A program made the position numbers and the translations under genes. The notes under the pieces were generated by a model. It was not told the DNA's origin. It did no database searches and saw nothing but the letters and a program-made list of their open reading frames with translations. This document shows, piece after piece, positions 7,769 through 16,869 of a stretch of DNA of 64,000 nt. Positions within the stretch are counted from its first letter, which is position 1, and each line of letters opens with the position of its first letter. Source of the stretch: Methylosinus sp. Sm6 (GTDB taxonomy: Bacteria; Pseudomonadota; Alphaproteobacteria; Rhizobiales; Beijerinckiaceae). The stretch spans positions 124,001 through 188,000 of the forward strand of contig NZ_JAINDZ010000003.1 of the NCBI RefSeq assembly GCF_019802345.1, given 5' to 3'.

Positions 7769-10051
7769 TCATCGCCGCTGATTCTTCTCCGCGATGTCGA
7801 GGATGCGCCGCTGCTGGCGGCTGCGCGCCGCGTCGATCAGCATCTGTCCCGCCCAGCGATAGACATTGCGCTCGCGCACGCGCTGGCGCATCAGCCGCAT
7901 GCGCTCGCGCTGCTCATTGGCGGGAGTGCGCAGCGCCATGCCGATGGCCTCGGCCATCTCCTGGATGTTGTAAGGGTTGACGATCAGCGCCTCGGCCATC
8001 TCGCGCGAGGCGCCGGTGAAGCTCGACAGCACCAGCACGCCCTGCTCGTCGTCGCGCGAGGCGACGAACTCCTTGGCGACGAGATTCATTCCGTCATGCA
8101 GGCTGCTGACGATGCACAGATCGGCGGCGCGGAACAAAGCGAACACTTCCGCCGGCTCGTGATGGCGGATGACGAGCCGGATCGGCCGGTAGGACTCGTC
8201 GCCGTGGCGGGCGTTGATCTCGCGCGCCAGCTCCTGCGCCTCGCTCTGCAGCCGGCTGTAGGTCGGCAGGCGGCTGCGCGTCGGCGCCGCGGCCTGCACG
8301 AAGACGAAACGCCCCTTCAGCGTGGGATCGAGCGTCAGCAGCAGATCCACCGCCTTCATGCGGTCGAGAATGCCCTTGGTGTAATCGAAACGCTCGATGC
8401 CGACCGCGAGCGTCACATCGCTCGCGAGCCCGAGGGAGCGGCGCGTCTGCAGCCGGCATTCCTCGACGCTCGGCTGCGCCGCGAGCGCCTTCGGCGGCCA
8501 GTCGATCGAGATCGGATAGGCGCGCACGAAGGTCTCATGACCGCCGAGCGTCACCGTGCCATGCTCGCGATCGATGCGGCTCTCGACGAAGCGATCGACC
8601 GTCTCGAAGAAGTTGTTGCAGTGAAAGCGCGTGTGAAAGCCGAGGATCGTGCTGCCCAGCAGGCCCTCGATGATGCGCTCCTTCCACGGGCAGATGCCGA
8701 AAGTCTCGGCGTTGGGCCAGGGGATGTGCCAGAAGGCGATGATGGTCGCCTTGGGCAGCCGCTCGCGGATCATGCGCGGCGCGAGCGCGAAATGATAATC
8801 CTGCACCAGCACGATCGGATCATCGGTCTGCGCCTCGCGCGCCACGGCGTCGGCGAAGCGCTCGTTGATCTTCTCATAGGCGCGCCAATCCGCCTCGCGG
8901 AACACCGGCCGCACGAAGGCGATATGGCAGAGCGGCCACAGCCCTTCATTGGCGAGGCCGTAATAATAGCCGTCCTGCTCCTCCTCGCTGATCCAGATGC
9001 GGCGCAGCGAATAGGCCGGCGCCTCGGGCGGCACGGCGATGCGGTCGCGCTCGTCGACGGTCTCGCGATCGGCGTCGCCGCTGCCATGCGCGATCCATGT
9101 GCCGCCGCAGGCGCGGATCACCGGCTCCAGCGCCGAGACCAGCCCGCTCGCCGGCGTCTGCACGACGACGCCGCCATCGGAACGATTGTGGATGTAAGGC
9201 TCGCGATTGGAGACGATCAGCACCTCGGCGCCGGGCAAGGCCTCGCGCAGCAGATTTTGCAGAGTCGCCGGCGACCATTCGATCTGTCCGGTCTCGATCG
9301 GCACGCGGCCGACCTCGGCCTCGCGCAGCAGCTTTTGAATCTCCTTGTCGAGCGCCGAGCGCTCGCGGCCGCCCGACAGAGCCGGGCCGCCGAACCGCGC
9401 CTCCTCGACGGCGAGGCGCAGCGCGCCCATCCATCCGCGCAGCAGGACCGCCGCGAAGACCGCCGAGACGCCCATGATCGTCAAGGCAACGCCAGCGAGC
9501 GCCGCGACGAAGAAGGTCTGCGCCTCGCCCGATCGCGCGTCGATGAAGCTCAAATCGTGAAGAACGATCAGATAGGCCTTGCGCGCGCGGTCGACGATCG
9601 GAAAGGCGCCGACCAGCACATGCCGTCCGTCGCTCGAGATGTTGGAGAAGCTCTCCGCCTCCGAGCGCGCGACCTTCTCGCAGGAAAAGGTGCGCGGCAT
9701 CAGCCGCGTCGGCTCGACGAGACCGCCCTTTTCGTCGCAGAGGCCGACGGCGAGGATGCGATCGTCCTGCGCGACGCTCTCGAAGATCGAGCCGAGCCGT
9801 TCCCAGGCCTCGTCCGCCATGGCGCGCACGACAGAGCCTTGGATCGAATTATAGACGAGGCGCGAGCGCTGCTCCACATCATGGCGCGACCATTGCTCGA
9901 TCAGCGAATGTGCGAAAGGGACGATGGCCAAAGTCAAGCCGACGATCACGGCGAGGCTCAGGGCGCCATATCTCAGCGCCTCCTTCATTTGCGACGACAG
10001 CAGCTTTCCCTCCGGGCGCCCGGCGACGAGCAATGCGGCGGCGCGCCTCAT
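7769..10051 (-). CDS. otsA: Membrane-anchored trehalose-6-phosphate synthase
   Basis: Joins UDP-glucose (or another NDP-glucose) and glucose-6-phosphate to trehalose-6-phosphate. The GT20 domain occupies about residues 260-755, with S-N-R-E-P-Y near its start, [11 protein letters not shown], the E-R-F-D-Y-T-K-G nucleotide-binding block and [13 protein letters not shown]. The odd part is the N-terminal 250 residues: a transmembrane helix near 27-48, an extracytoplasmic segment of about 125 residues, and a second helix near 180-205, the layout of a sensor module. Start: the ATG at 10051 overlaps the otsB stop as ATGA; an upstream in-frame TTG at 10069 is less likely. Translationally coupled to otsB. 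Confidence 0.92.
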   Translation of the reverse strand: MRRAAALLVAGRPEGKLLSSQMKEALRYGALSLAVIVGLTLAIVPFAHSLIEQWSRHDVEQRSRLVYNSIQGSVVRAMADEAWERLGSIFESVAQDDRILAVGLCDEKGGLVEPTRLMPRTFSCEKVARSEAESFSNISSDGRHVLVGAFPIVDRARKAYLIVLHDLSFIDARSGEAQTFFVAALAGVALTIMGVSAVFAAVLLRGWMGALRLAVEEARFGGPALSGGRERSALDKEIQKLLREAEVGRVPIETGQIEWSPATLQNLLREALPGAEVLIVSNREPYIHNRSDGGVVVQTPASGLVSALEPVIRACGGTWIAHGSGDADRETVDERDRIAVPPEAPAYSLRRIWISEEEQDGYYYGLANEGLWPLCHIAFVRPVFREADWRAYEKINERFADAVAREAQTDDPIVLVQDYHFALAPRMIRERLPKATIIAFWHIPWPNAETFGICPWKERIIEGLLGSTILGFHTRFHCNNFFETVDRFVESRIDREHGTVTLGGHETFVRAYPISIDWPPKALAAQPSVEECRLQTRRSLGLASDVTLAVGIERFDYTKGILDRMKAVDLLLTLDPTLKGRFVFVQAAAPTRSRLPTYSRLQSEAQELAREINARHGDESYRPIRLVIRHHEPAEVFALFRAADLCIVSSLHDGMNLVAKEFVASRDDEQGVLVLSSFTGASREMAEALIVNPYNIQEMAEAIGMALRTPANEQRERMRLMRQRVRERNVYRWAGQMLIDAARSRQQRRILDIAEKNQRR

Positions 10052-10860
10052 CGCCCACGGTCCCCGCAAGCGGCGCGGAGATCGGCGGCGAGCGTCGCGA
10101 TCCAGCGCCGAACCTGCTCAGGCCCGGCGAAGGCCGAACGCTCGGGAGCGAAATATTCGCCGGCGACCGCGAGCGCGGCGCCGCCGGATCGCTCGACCAG
10201 CACGCAGGCCTCTTCGTCCGACGCGTCGTCGCCGATGAAGATGGGCCGGCGGCCGGCGAAGGGAAAGAACGAGGAGAGACGCTCGACGGCGCGCGCCTTG
10301 GACGCGAGCGTCGGCGTCAGCTCATACACGCAGCGGCCGGCGATCAGCCGCAGCTCGGCGCCGGAGCGTGCGAGAATGTCGCGCAACGCTGCCGAGAGCG
10401 CTTCGGCCGCATGCGGCGCCGCGCGATAATGCACCGCGAGCGCCGAGCGCTTGCGCTCGACCGTCACGCCCGCGAATGTCCCGGCCGCGGTCTCGACCGC
10501 GGCGATGACGTCGGGGTCGATCGTCGCGGCGAGCGACGCGCCGTCGCCATCGGCGAGACGCAGCGTCGCGCCGTGCTCGGCGGCGGCGTCGAAGCGCAGC
10601 GGATGGAGAAAGCCGTCGATGTCGTCGAGCGTGCGGCCCGAGACGATCGCCAACGCGCCGGCGAGACTGTCGCGCAGGCGATCGAGATCGCTCGTGAGAC
10701 CCGGCTCGACGCGAACCGCATCGGGACGCTCGGCGATGTCGAGCAGAGTTCCGTCGAGATCGAGGAACAAGGCATAGGCGTGAGGCGCGCTCAGGATCCG
10801 TTGCGCGACTTCGGCCGCGGCCATCCGTAAATTCGCACGCTGCGCTGCGACGTCCATCAT
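10048..10860 (-). CDS. otsB: Trehalose-6-phosphate phosphatase
   Basis: Removes phosphate from trehalose-6-phosphate to give trehalose. The 270-residue HAD-superfamily enzyme shows motif I as FLDLDGTLLDIA (nucleophile and acid aspartates about residues 34 and 36), motif II S-G-R-T, and motif IV FIGDDASDEEAC near residue 215. The cap shows A-A-E-H-G-A-T and E-L-T-P. Two adjacent ATG codons (10860 and 10857) follow a run of six G; the second has better spacing. It is first in the otsB-otsA operon and its TGA overlaps the otsA start. Trehalose here would serve osmotic or desiccation tolerance. Confidence 0.95.
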   Translation of the reverse strand: MMDVAAQRANLRMAAAEVAQRILSAPHAYALFLDLDGTLLDIAERPDAVRVEPGLTSDLDRLRDSLAGALAIVSGRTLDDIDGFLHPLRFDAAAEHGATLRLADGDGASLAATIDPDVIAAVETAAGTFAGVTVERKRSALAVHYRAAPHAAEALSAALRDILARSGAELRLIAGRCVYELTPTLASKARAVERLSSFFPFAGRRPIFIGDDASDEEACVLVERSGGAALAVAGEYFAPERSAFAGPEQVRRWIATLAADLRAACGDRGR

Positions 10861-11262
10861 TACCCCCCGTGATCTCGATCAGACATCGACAGCAGAGCGC
10901 CCGTTCGCGAGGTCGAGCCAGTCCAGAGCTTTCACGACGGAAAAGCGCTTTCGGCTCGAACAGACTCGTGATCAGAATTCGCTCTGCGTATCAGAAACCG
11001 GCATAGGGCGAAAAAGCGACGAGAATGCGCCCTCGGCCGCGAGCCGGCGGCGACGGCTGCGGCCATGTGGCGCTTGCCTTGCGCGCGAGGCCCCGACATA
11101 GTGCGGCCACGACGCTGCCTCGGCCTGCGCAGGGCTCGGGAAAAAGCGGAAAAAACAAAGGGAGCGGACGAAGGGGCGCTTCGATCGGCGCCGGTTTCGT
11201 TCTAGAACGTCGGTTCGAGAGGGAGAGGCTGCGCCTCGTCACACGGCGCCGCCGACAAGCGC
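10861..11262. other. Intergenic region between otsBA and pqqBC(DE)
   Basis: About 400 bases between divergent operons. It holds a degenerate family D repeat at 10935-10985. A weak promoter-like pair TTGCCT (11074-11079) and CATAGT (11097-11102), 17 bases apart, could serve pqqB. I searched both strands for a pqqA peptide gene (about 24-30 codons with Glu-x3-Tyr) and did not find one. Confidence 0.5.
10935..10985. repeat. Degenerate family D repeat
   Basis: Contains GCGCTTTCGGCTCGAAC and then GTGATCAGAATTCGCTCT, clearly related in order to the better preserved copy at 17693-17751 (GAGCGCTTTCCGATCGAAC ... CAGAATTCGCTCG), with a changed centre. Confidence 0.6.
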
Positions 11263-12192
11263 ATGTTCATCAAAATACTCGGAGCGGGCGCCGGCGGCGG
11301 CTTCCCGCAGTGGAACTGCAATTGCGCCAATTGCCGCGCCGTGCGCGAAGGCAAGCCCGGCTTCTCGCCGCGCACGCAATCCTCGCTCGCGGTCAGCGCC
11401 GACGGCGTGACTTTCGCACTGCTCAACGCCTCGCCGGATTTGCGCCAACAGATTGCCGCGGCGCCCCAGCTCTCGCCAGGGCCGAGCGATGGATTGCGCG
11501 CGAGCCCGATCAAATCCGTCGTGCTCACCAATGGCGACGTCGACCATGTCGCCGGGCTGCTCAATCTGCGCGAGGCGCAGGCCTTCTCGATTTATTCCTC
11601 GGCGCGCATTTTGAACGTGCTCGCGGGCAATCGCATCTTCGACATTCTCGTTCCCGAATTGGTGACGCGCATCGAATTTCCTTTCGACGAAGCGATTCCG
11701 CTGCAGGGCGCCGGCGTCGATCTCGGCCTCGCCGTACGCGCTTTTCCGGTGCATGGAAAAATCGCGCTCTGGCTCGAGGACAAGAGCGCCGCCGATTTCG
11801 GCACCAGAGTCGGCGACACGCTCGGCGTCGAGATCATCGAGACGGCGACAGGCAAGAGCTGCTTCTATATTCCCGGCTGCGCCGAGATCGACGACGCGCT
11901 GAAGGCCAGGTTGAAAGGCGCGAGCCTCGTCTTCTTCGACGGCACTCTGTTCCATGAGAACGAGATGATCGAGCAGGGACTGCTCGGCAAGACCGGCTCG
12001 CGCATGGGCCATGTGAACATGACCGGCGAGAACGGCTCGATGGCGGCCTTCGAGAATCTCGATGTCGCGCGCAAAATCTATGTGCACATCAATAACTCCA
12101 ATCCGACGCTCGACGCTGCGTCGAAGGAGCGCAGAATCGTGAACGACGCCGGATGGGAGATCGGCGAGGACGGCATGGAGGTCACGCTATGA
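11263..12192 (+). CDS. pqqB: PQQ biosynthesis protein B
   Basis: A 309-residue metallo-beta-lactamase-fold protein required for pyrroloquinoline quinone synthesis; thought to hydroxylate the cross-linked tyrosine of the PqqA-derived intermediate. The start MFIKILGAGAGGGFPQW, the cysteine motif C-N-C-A-N-C (about residues 20-25), NGDVDHVAG (in place of the usual HxHxDH) and GHVNMTGENGS near residue 250 are all PqqB hallmarks. First gene of the operon; its stop overlaps the pqqC start as ATGA. The normally preceding pqqA peptide gene is not visible. Confidence 0.97.
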   Translation: MFIKILGAGAGGGFPQWNCNCANCRAVREGKPGFSPRTQSSLAVSADGVTFALLNASPDLRQQIAAAPQLSPGPSDGLRASPIKSVVLTNGDVDHVAGLLNLREAQAFSIYSSARILNVLAGNRIFDILVPELVTRIEFPFDEAIPLQGAGVDLGLAVRAFPVHGKIALWLEDKSAADFGTRVGDTLGVEIIETATGKSCFYIPGCAEIDDALKARLKGASLVFFDGTLFHENEMIEQGLLGKTGSRMGHVNMTGENGSMAAFENLDVARKIYVHINNSNPTLDAASKERRIVNDAGWEIGEDGMEVTL

Positions 12193-12947
12193 ACGAGTTC
12201 TCGACGGCCGAATGGCACGACGCGCCGCCCCTGTCGAAGGAGGCGTTCGAAGCGGCGATCCGCGCCGTCGGCGCGGAGCGCTATCACGACAAGCATCCGT
12301 TCCATAAGCTTCTGCATGGCGGGAAGCTGAACAAGGGCCAGGTGCAGGCCTGGGCGCTCAACCGCTATTGCTATCAGGAGGCGGTGCCGCGCAAGGACGC
12401 CGCCTTCATGAGCCGCGTCCACGACCGCGAATTGCGCCGCGAATGGATTCACCGCATCCATGATCACGACGGCCTCGGCGAGGAAGCGGGCGGCATCGAG
12501 CGCTGGCTGGTGCTGACCGACGGGCTCGGCCTGCCGCGCGATTATGTGACCTCGCGCAAGGGCGCGCTGCCGGCCACGAAATTCGCCGTCGAAGCCTATG
12601 TGCGCTTCGTCGTCGAGCAGCCGCTCGTCATCGCGGTCGCATCCTCGCTGACCGAACTGTTCGCGCCGGCCATTCATCGCGAGCGCATCGCCGGAATGCT
12701 GGAGAATTACGATTTCGTCGACGATAGCGTGATGGCCTATTTCAAGCGTCGCCTCGCGCAGGCCCCTCGCGATTCCGATTTCGCATTGTCATATATCAAG
12801 GCGCACGCCTATACGCGGGCCGAGCAGGAGGCCTGCGTCGACGCCGTGCGCTTCAAATGCAATGTGCTGTGGGCGCAGCTCGACGCGCTGCATCAGGCCT
12901 ATGTGACCGGCCTCGTCCCGCCCGGGGCGTTCCGGCCGGAGAATTGA
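12189..12947 (+). CDS. pqqC: Pyrroloquinoline-quinone synthase
   Basis: Catalyses the last step of PQQ formation, a cofactor-free eight-electron oxidation and ring closure. At 252 residues it has the size of a stand-alone PqqC. Family blocks are visible: Y-H-D-K-H-P-F-H near residue 34, WALNRYCYQEAVPRKDAAF near 55, and A-S-S-L-T-E-L-F-A-P near 150. The ATG at 12189 overlaps the pqqB stop. It is not fused to PqqD, unlike the PqqC/D protein of Methylobacterium; here PqqD is instead joined to PqqE in the next gene, 14 bases downstream. Confidence 0.97.
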   Translation: MNEFSTAEWHDAPPLSKEAFEAAIRAVGAERYHDKHPFHKLLHGGKLNKGQVQAWALNRYCYQEAVPRKDAAFMSRVHDRELRREWIHRIHDHDGLGEEAGGIERWLVLTDGLGLPRDYVTSRKGALPATKFAVEAYVRFVVEQPLVIAVASSLTELFAPAIHRERIAGMLENYDFVDDSVMAYFKRRLAQAPRDSDFALSYIKAHAYTRAEQEACVDAVRFKCNVLWAQLDALHQAYVTGLVPPGAFRPEN

Positions 12948-12960
12948 GGAAGCCGAAGCA

Positions 12961-14427
12961 ATGAGCGACGCGCGTTTCGTGGTGACGCCGGAGTGCAGGC
13001 CGGCCTTCACGCGCTATTCGCGCCTGCACGAGGACGTCGTGCGGCGGCGCAAGGTCGTCCTCGCGCCCGAGCGCGCCTATGAGCTCGACGCCATCGGCGT
13101 CGCCGTTTTGTCGCTGCTCGACGGCGCCGCCAGCGTCGCCGAAATTTCGCAGCGTCTCGCCGCGGCCTATTCGGCGCCGGTCGAGGTGATAGAGCGCGAT
13201 GTGATCGCCATGCTGCAGGGTCTCGCCGACAAGAGGCTGCTGCGCGACGGCCCCGACGCTTTCGCGCCCCCTGCCCTCTCCAATACGGCGCGCTCCTATG
13301 CGCCTTTCGAGCGCGGACCGGCGGGCCTGCTCGCCGAGCTGACGCATCGCTGCCCGCTGCAATGCCCCTATTGCTCCAATCCGCTCGAGCTCGAGCGCTC
13401 GAACACGGAGCTGACGGCGGCCGAATGGGGCGAGACGTTTCGCCAGGCCGCGTCCATCGGCGCTCTGCAATTGCATCTCTCCGGCGGCGAGCCGACGCTG
13501 CGCCGCGATCTCGAAGAGATCCTCGGCTATGCGGTCGAGGCCGGACTCTACAGCAATCTCGTGACCTCCGCCGTGCTGCTGACCCGCGAGCGGCTGCAGC
13601 GTCTCGCCGAGATCGGGCTCGATCATGTGCAAGTGTCGGTGCAGGATGTCGTCGCCGAAAGCTCCGACCGCATTTCGGCGTTCGAGGGCGGCGTCGAGAG
13701 GAAGCGCGATGTCGCGCGCTGGGCGCGCGAATTCGGCCTCGGCCTCACCATCAATGCGCCGATCCATCGGCAGAACATCGACCATCTGCCGCAGATCATC
13801 GATTTCGCGGTGGAGGTCGGCGCGCAGCGGCTCGAGGTGGCGCATATTCAATATTACGCCTGGGCGCAGCTCAATCGCGCGGCGCTGATCCCGACGCGCG
13901 AGACGTTTTTGGAGACGGTGGGAATCGTCGACGCAGCGAAGAAGCGTCTGCAGGGCGTGCTCAATTTCGATTTCGTGATCCATGATCACTACGCCTCGCG
14001 CCCAAAACCCTGCACCGGCGGCTGGGGACGCAGCATCATGGTGGTGACGCCCTCGGGCAAGGCGCTGCCCTGCCATGCGGCGCAGACGATTCCGAGCCTT
14101 GCCTTCGACAATGTGCGCGAGCGCTCCCTCGCCGACATCTGGCGCAAAAGCGCGGCCTTCGAGGCCTTCCGCGGCGAGGAATGGATGCAGGAGCCGTGCA
14201 AGAGCTGCGAGCGGCGCGAGATCGACCATGGCGGCTGCCGCTGCCAGGCGCTCGCCGTCACCGGCGACGCCACCGCGACCGATCCGGCCTGCCATCTCTC
14301 CGACCATCACGCGCAATTCACGGCGTTCGGCGAAGACGAATCGCGCCTGCCGGCGCCGCCTTTCGTCTATCGGCGGCCGGGTGGCGCCGAGCGCAGAGAG
14401 TCCGCGCTCGCGGACGAGCCGGCCTGA
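12961..14427 (+). CDS. pqqE: PqqD-PqqE fusion (peptide chaperone + radical SAM)
   Basis: A 488-residue fusion. Residues 1 to about 95 are PqqD, the winged-helix domain that binds the PqqA precursor (R-R-K-V-V-L-A-P-E-R-A-Y-E-L-D then A-E-I-S-Q-R-L). After a short linker, residues about 110-470 are PqqE, which makes the Glu-Tyr C-C bond. Its radical SAM cluster motif is C-P-L-Q-C-P-Y-C at about residue 131, followed by L-S-G-G-E-P-T. The C-terminal SPASM cysteines lie in C-K-S-C-E-R-R and G-G-C-R-C. A GAGGA ribosome site precedes the ATG. Third gene of the operon; a hairpin at 14506-14536 follows. Confidence 0.95.
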   Translation: MSDARFVVTPECRPAFTRYSRLHEDVVRRRKVVLAPERAYELDAIGVAVLSLLDGAASVAEISQRLAAAYSAPVEVIERDVIAMLQGLADKRLLRDGPDAFAPPALSNTARSYAPFERGPAGLLAELTHRCPLQCPYCSNPLELERSNTELTAAEWGETFRQAASIGALQLHLSGGEPTLRRDLEEILGYAVEAGLYSNLVTSAVLLTRERLQRLAEIGLDHVQVSVQDVVAESSDRISAFEGGVERKRDVARWAREFGLGLTINAPIHRQNIDHLPQIIDFAVEVGAQRLEVAHIQYYAWAQLNRAALIPTRETFLETVGIVDAAKKRLQGVLNFDFVIHDHYASRPKPCTGGWGRSIMVVTPSGKALPCHAAQTIPSLAFDNVRERSLADIWRKSAAFEAFRGEEWMQEPCKSCERREIDHGGCRCQALAVTGDATATDPACHLSDHHAQFTAFGEDESRLPAPPFVYRRPGGAERRESALADEPA

Positions 14428-14475
14428 CACGATCGACGGCGGGCTTGCGTCAGTCCAATCGAAGGGCTTCGAAGA

Positions 14476-14493
14476 GCGAGCCTGAAGGCTCGC
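14476..14493. repeat. Family B palindrome, single core
   Basis: Perfect palindromic core GCGAGCCTGAAGGCTCGC followed by GGTCCAG. The same core recurs at 20626, 29338, 38296 and 54733. It lies just after pqqDE, before the terminator hairpin. Confidence 0.85.
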
Positions 14494-14505
14494 GGTCCAG
14501 ACGCA

Positions 14506-14536
14506 ACGACGGCTGCGCTCGCCGTCGTGAGCTTTT
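14506..14536 (+). terminator. Probable terminator of the pqq operon
   Basis: Eight-base stem ACGACGGC / GCCGTCGT with a 7-base loop, followed by GAGCTTTT. It lies 79 bases past the pqqDE stop and just before the 3' end of the convergent gene at 14545. Confidence 0.6.
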
Positions 14537-14544
14537 CGCGCGGG

Positions 14545-15648
14545 TTACGGAATGACTCCGGTCGCCCGGCCGATGTCGCCGACCGCGCCGGTGACGGAAT
14601 TGACGGCGCGCTCCATGATATTGGGCTGCTCCGCCGCCGCAGGCGGCGGAGACGGAGGAGCGGGCGGAGCGACCTCCGCGGCGGCGGTCGGCGCAGACGC
14701 GGCGGCCGGAGCCGGCGGCGGCGTGACGGCGCTCTCGTCGGTTTTGCGCTTGGCGGGCTTGGCCGGCTTGGGGGCGCGTGCATGCGGGTCGCTCGTCTTG
14801 GCGTCGCTCGTCTTGGCGTCGCCGGATTTGGCGTCGCCGGATTTGGCGTCGTGCGGCTTGGCGGCGGGCTTGGGCGCCGCGGCGCGCGGCTTATGGGCCG
14901 CGGCGGGCGGCGTCTGCGCCGGCGCGGCGGAGTCGGGAGCGGCGACGGTTTTGGCCGGAGCGGCGAAAGGCGCCGCAGGTTGGACGGGAGCGATCACCGG
15001 CGCTGGCTCGGCGAAAGCCTTGGCGGGCGGCTGCGCCGCAGCCGGGGGAACCGCCTCGGGCTCGCTCGAAGCGGCGGCGCGCGCGCCCATGTCCGCCTCG
15101 GCTGCGACCGGAGCAGCGTCCGGCGCTGTGGCGGGGGCGTCCGCCGTCGATTGCGGCGGCGTATCGAAAGGCGGCTCGGCGCCGGCGTCGCGGGCCGTAG
15201 CGTCGCTGGCATCCGGGCGCTCGACCGCCGCCCCTTGCGTCGGCGCCTCGGTCTCGAGGACGGCGGCCTCTCCCGCATCGTCCGGCTCGCGCAGCAACAT
15301 CATCGTCATCCCGACGGCTCCGGCCACGAGCACGACGACAGCCGCGGCGAGATAGACGAGGCGCCGTCGCCCTCCCTCGGGCGCGACGGTCGCGCGCGGC
15401 GCGGATTGGGACGCCGGCGCGGACGCCTTCTGCGGCGGCGGCTTTTGCGGCGGAACCGATGCGACGTTCGGCCGGCGCGGGGACTCGCGCGGCGGCAGGC
15501 TCACGGAGGGCGCTGGCCGCTCCGGCGCGGGATCGGCGACAGGCGCGACCGGAGGCGCTTCGCCCTGCGAGACGGCGCCGGAGCCGCGCAGCATTTTTTT
15601 CAACTCTTCGAACTCGTCCAAGAGCTTCTTTTCGCTGGGCGCGTTCAT
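14545..15648 (-). CDS. Proline/alanine-rich single-span membrane protein
   Basis: A 367-residue protein of unknown function. The ATG at 15648 is chosen for its perfect GGAGGT site 6 bases upstream. A coiled-coil-like start (EKKLLDEFEELKKML) is followed by a proline-rich cytoplasmic stretch, one membrane helix near residues 97-120 (R-R-R-L-V-Y-L-A-A-A-V-V-V-L-V), and about 240 residues rich in Ala, Pro and Lys, ending in a small ordered tail (I-M-E-R-A-V-N-S-V-T-G-A-V-G). The layout resembles TonB or TolA-like periplasm-spanning proteins, but no TonB C-terminal domain is seen. It contains the 15-base tandem repeat at 14791-14850. Lies alone, convergent with the pqq operon. Confidence 0.72.
   Translation of the reverse strand: MNAPSEKKLLDEFEELKKMLRGSGAVSQGEAPPVAPVADPAPERPAPSVSLPPRESPRRPNVASVPPQKPPPQKASAPASQSAPRATVAPEGGRRRLVYLAAAVVVLVAGAVGMTMMLLREPDDAGEAAVLETEAPTQGAAVERPDASDATARDAGAEPPFDTPPQSTADAPATAPDAAPVAAEADMGARAAASSEPEAVPPAAAQPPAKAFAEPAPVIAPVQPAAPFAAPAKTVAAPDSAAPAQTPPAAAHKPRAAAPKPAAKPHDAKSGDAKSGDAKTSDAKTSDPHARAPKPAKPAKRKTDESAVTPPPAPAAASAPTAAAEVAPPAPPSPPPAAAEQPNIMERAVNSVTGAVGDIGRATGVIP
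14791..14850. repeat. 15-base tandem repeat, four units, within a gene
   Basis: Two identical copies of GCTCGTCTTGGCGTC are followed by two identical copies of GCCGGATTTGGCGTC. On the coding (minus) strand they encode D-A-K-S-G twice and D-A-K-T-S twice. The pairwise pattern suggests recent slippage of each unit. Confidence 0.95.
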
Positions 15649-15861
15649 GCTGTTACCTCCGGTTCGCGTTCGAAGGGCCGGCGACATGGTCGAAAGCCGT
15701 TCCGATATAAGCTGATGAGGACGCCTCCGAACATCCGATAAACAACGGTCGCGGACGCATATTCCCGAACTTCGGCCGGGTTTCCTCCGTCGTTATCACA
15801 AAAAAGACAATTGTGGCCGTTCTTTGCCGCGCCGGGCCTTTGCGCCGACGAGACGTCGCCG

Positions 15862-16869
15862 TCAGACGAGCTCTTCCTTCAATTGCAGCGTGCCTTCGAC
15901 GCCGATCGAATCGAAATGCTCGTCGAGGAATTGCCGTCCGGCCTTTCTCCCGATGTCGAACAGGGAGCGCAGAAAATCATAATCGGCGTCGAGCTTGGTG
16001 TCGGCGCCATAGCGCTTCATCTCGGCCCCGCCCTCGACGAGATGCAGCAGCACCTTCTTGTAATGCGTTCCTTTCAGACGTCCGGCGTCGATCAGCCGCG
16101 CGACGAAGTCGATGGCGCGAAATTCGTGCAGCAGAGAAGCGTTGAAGGTGATCTCGTTGAGGCGGTCCATGATGTCGCCCGACGTTCGCGGCACATCGTC
16201 CCGCTCGATCGGATTGATCTGCACCAGAATGATGTCGCGGCACGGCGTCTCGGTGTAGAGCGGGAACAATGCCGGATTGCCCATATAGCCGCCGTCCCAA
16301 TAGGCCTCGCCGTCGACCTCCACCGCTCTGAACAAGGTCGGCAGGCAGGCCGAGGCCATCAGCATGTCGATCGTCAGCTCGGGACGACGGAAGATGCGCA
16401 CCTTGCCGGTGCGCACATTGGTCGCCGAGATGAACAGCTTCAGATCGTCGGTCGCGCGCAGCCCGTCGAAATCGACGAGACGCGCGATCACGTCGCGCAG
16501 CGGATTGATGTCGAGCGGATTGAACTCGTAGGGCGAGAGATAGGCGGTCGCGTTCTGCGCGAGCTTGCCGCGCAGCTTGAACGGATCGATGAAGCCGAAC
16601 ACGATGTCGGCGAGATCGCGCTGCGCCTGGCTCATGTCGCCGTCGACGCTGATGGTGCGCCAAAATTCGGCGAGCTGCGCGCGGGCGCGCGCCGGCCCGC
16701 CCTCGCGCAGGCCGTCGGCATAGACGACCGCGTTCATGGCGCCGGCGCTCGCGCCGCTGATCCCCATCACCTCGAGCCGGCCATCCTCGAGGAAGGAGTC
16801 GAGCACGCCCCAGGTAAAGGCGCCATGCGCGCCTCCGCCCTGCAGCGCGAGCGTGACCTTCTTGCGCAT
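15862..16869 (-). CDS. Patatin-like phospholipase
   Basis: A 335-residue cytoplasmic or membrane-associated lipid hydrolase. The oxyanion motif L-Q-G-G-G-A-H-G-A is at about residues 9-17, the nucleophile serine is in G-I-S-G-A-S-A-G-A-M-N (G-x-S-x-G, about residue 42), and the catalytic aspartate is in W-D-G-G-Y near residue 180. The start ATG at 16869 shares one base with the stop of bdhA (TGATG), so the two are translationally coupled. Patatin-type hydrolases next to 3-hydroxybutyrate dehydrogenase suggest a role in polyhydroxybutyrate or lipid turnover, which is inference. Confidence 0.9.
   Translation of the reverse strand: MRKKVTLALQGGGAHGAFTWGVLDSFLEDGRLEVMGISGASAGAMNAVVYADGLREGGPARARAQLAEFWRTISVDGDMSQAQRDLADIVFGFIDPFKLRGKLAQNATAYLSPYEFNPLDINPLRDVIARLVDFDGLRATDDLKLFISATNVRTGKVRIFRRPELTIDMLMASACLPTLFRAVEVDGEAYWDGGYMGNPALFPLYTETPCRDIILVQINPIERDDVPRTSGDIMDRLNEITFNASLLHEFRAIDFVARLIDAGRLKGTHYKKVLLHLVEGGAEMKRYGADTKLDADYDFLRSLFDIGRKAGRQFLDEHFDSIGVEGTLQLKEELV

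Noticed and set aside
8096-10429. A 777-codon open frame on the plus strand
   Set aside because: It is the antisense of otsA and otsB, which have clear enzyme motifs. The product is Arg/Ala/Asp-rich with no domain; long antisense frames are expected at this GC content.
14791-14850. CRISPR-like short repeats
   Set aside because: The units are contiguous, 15 bases long and lie in frame within a coding region; there are no spacers.
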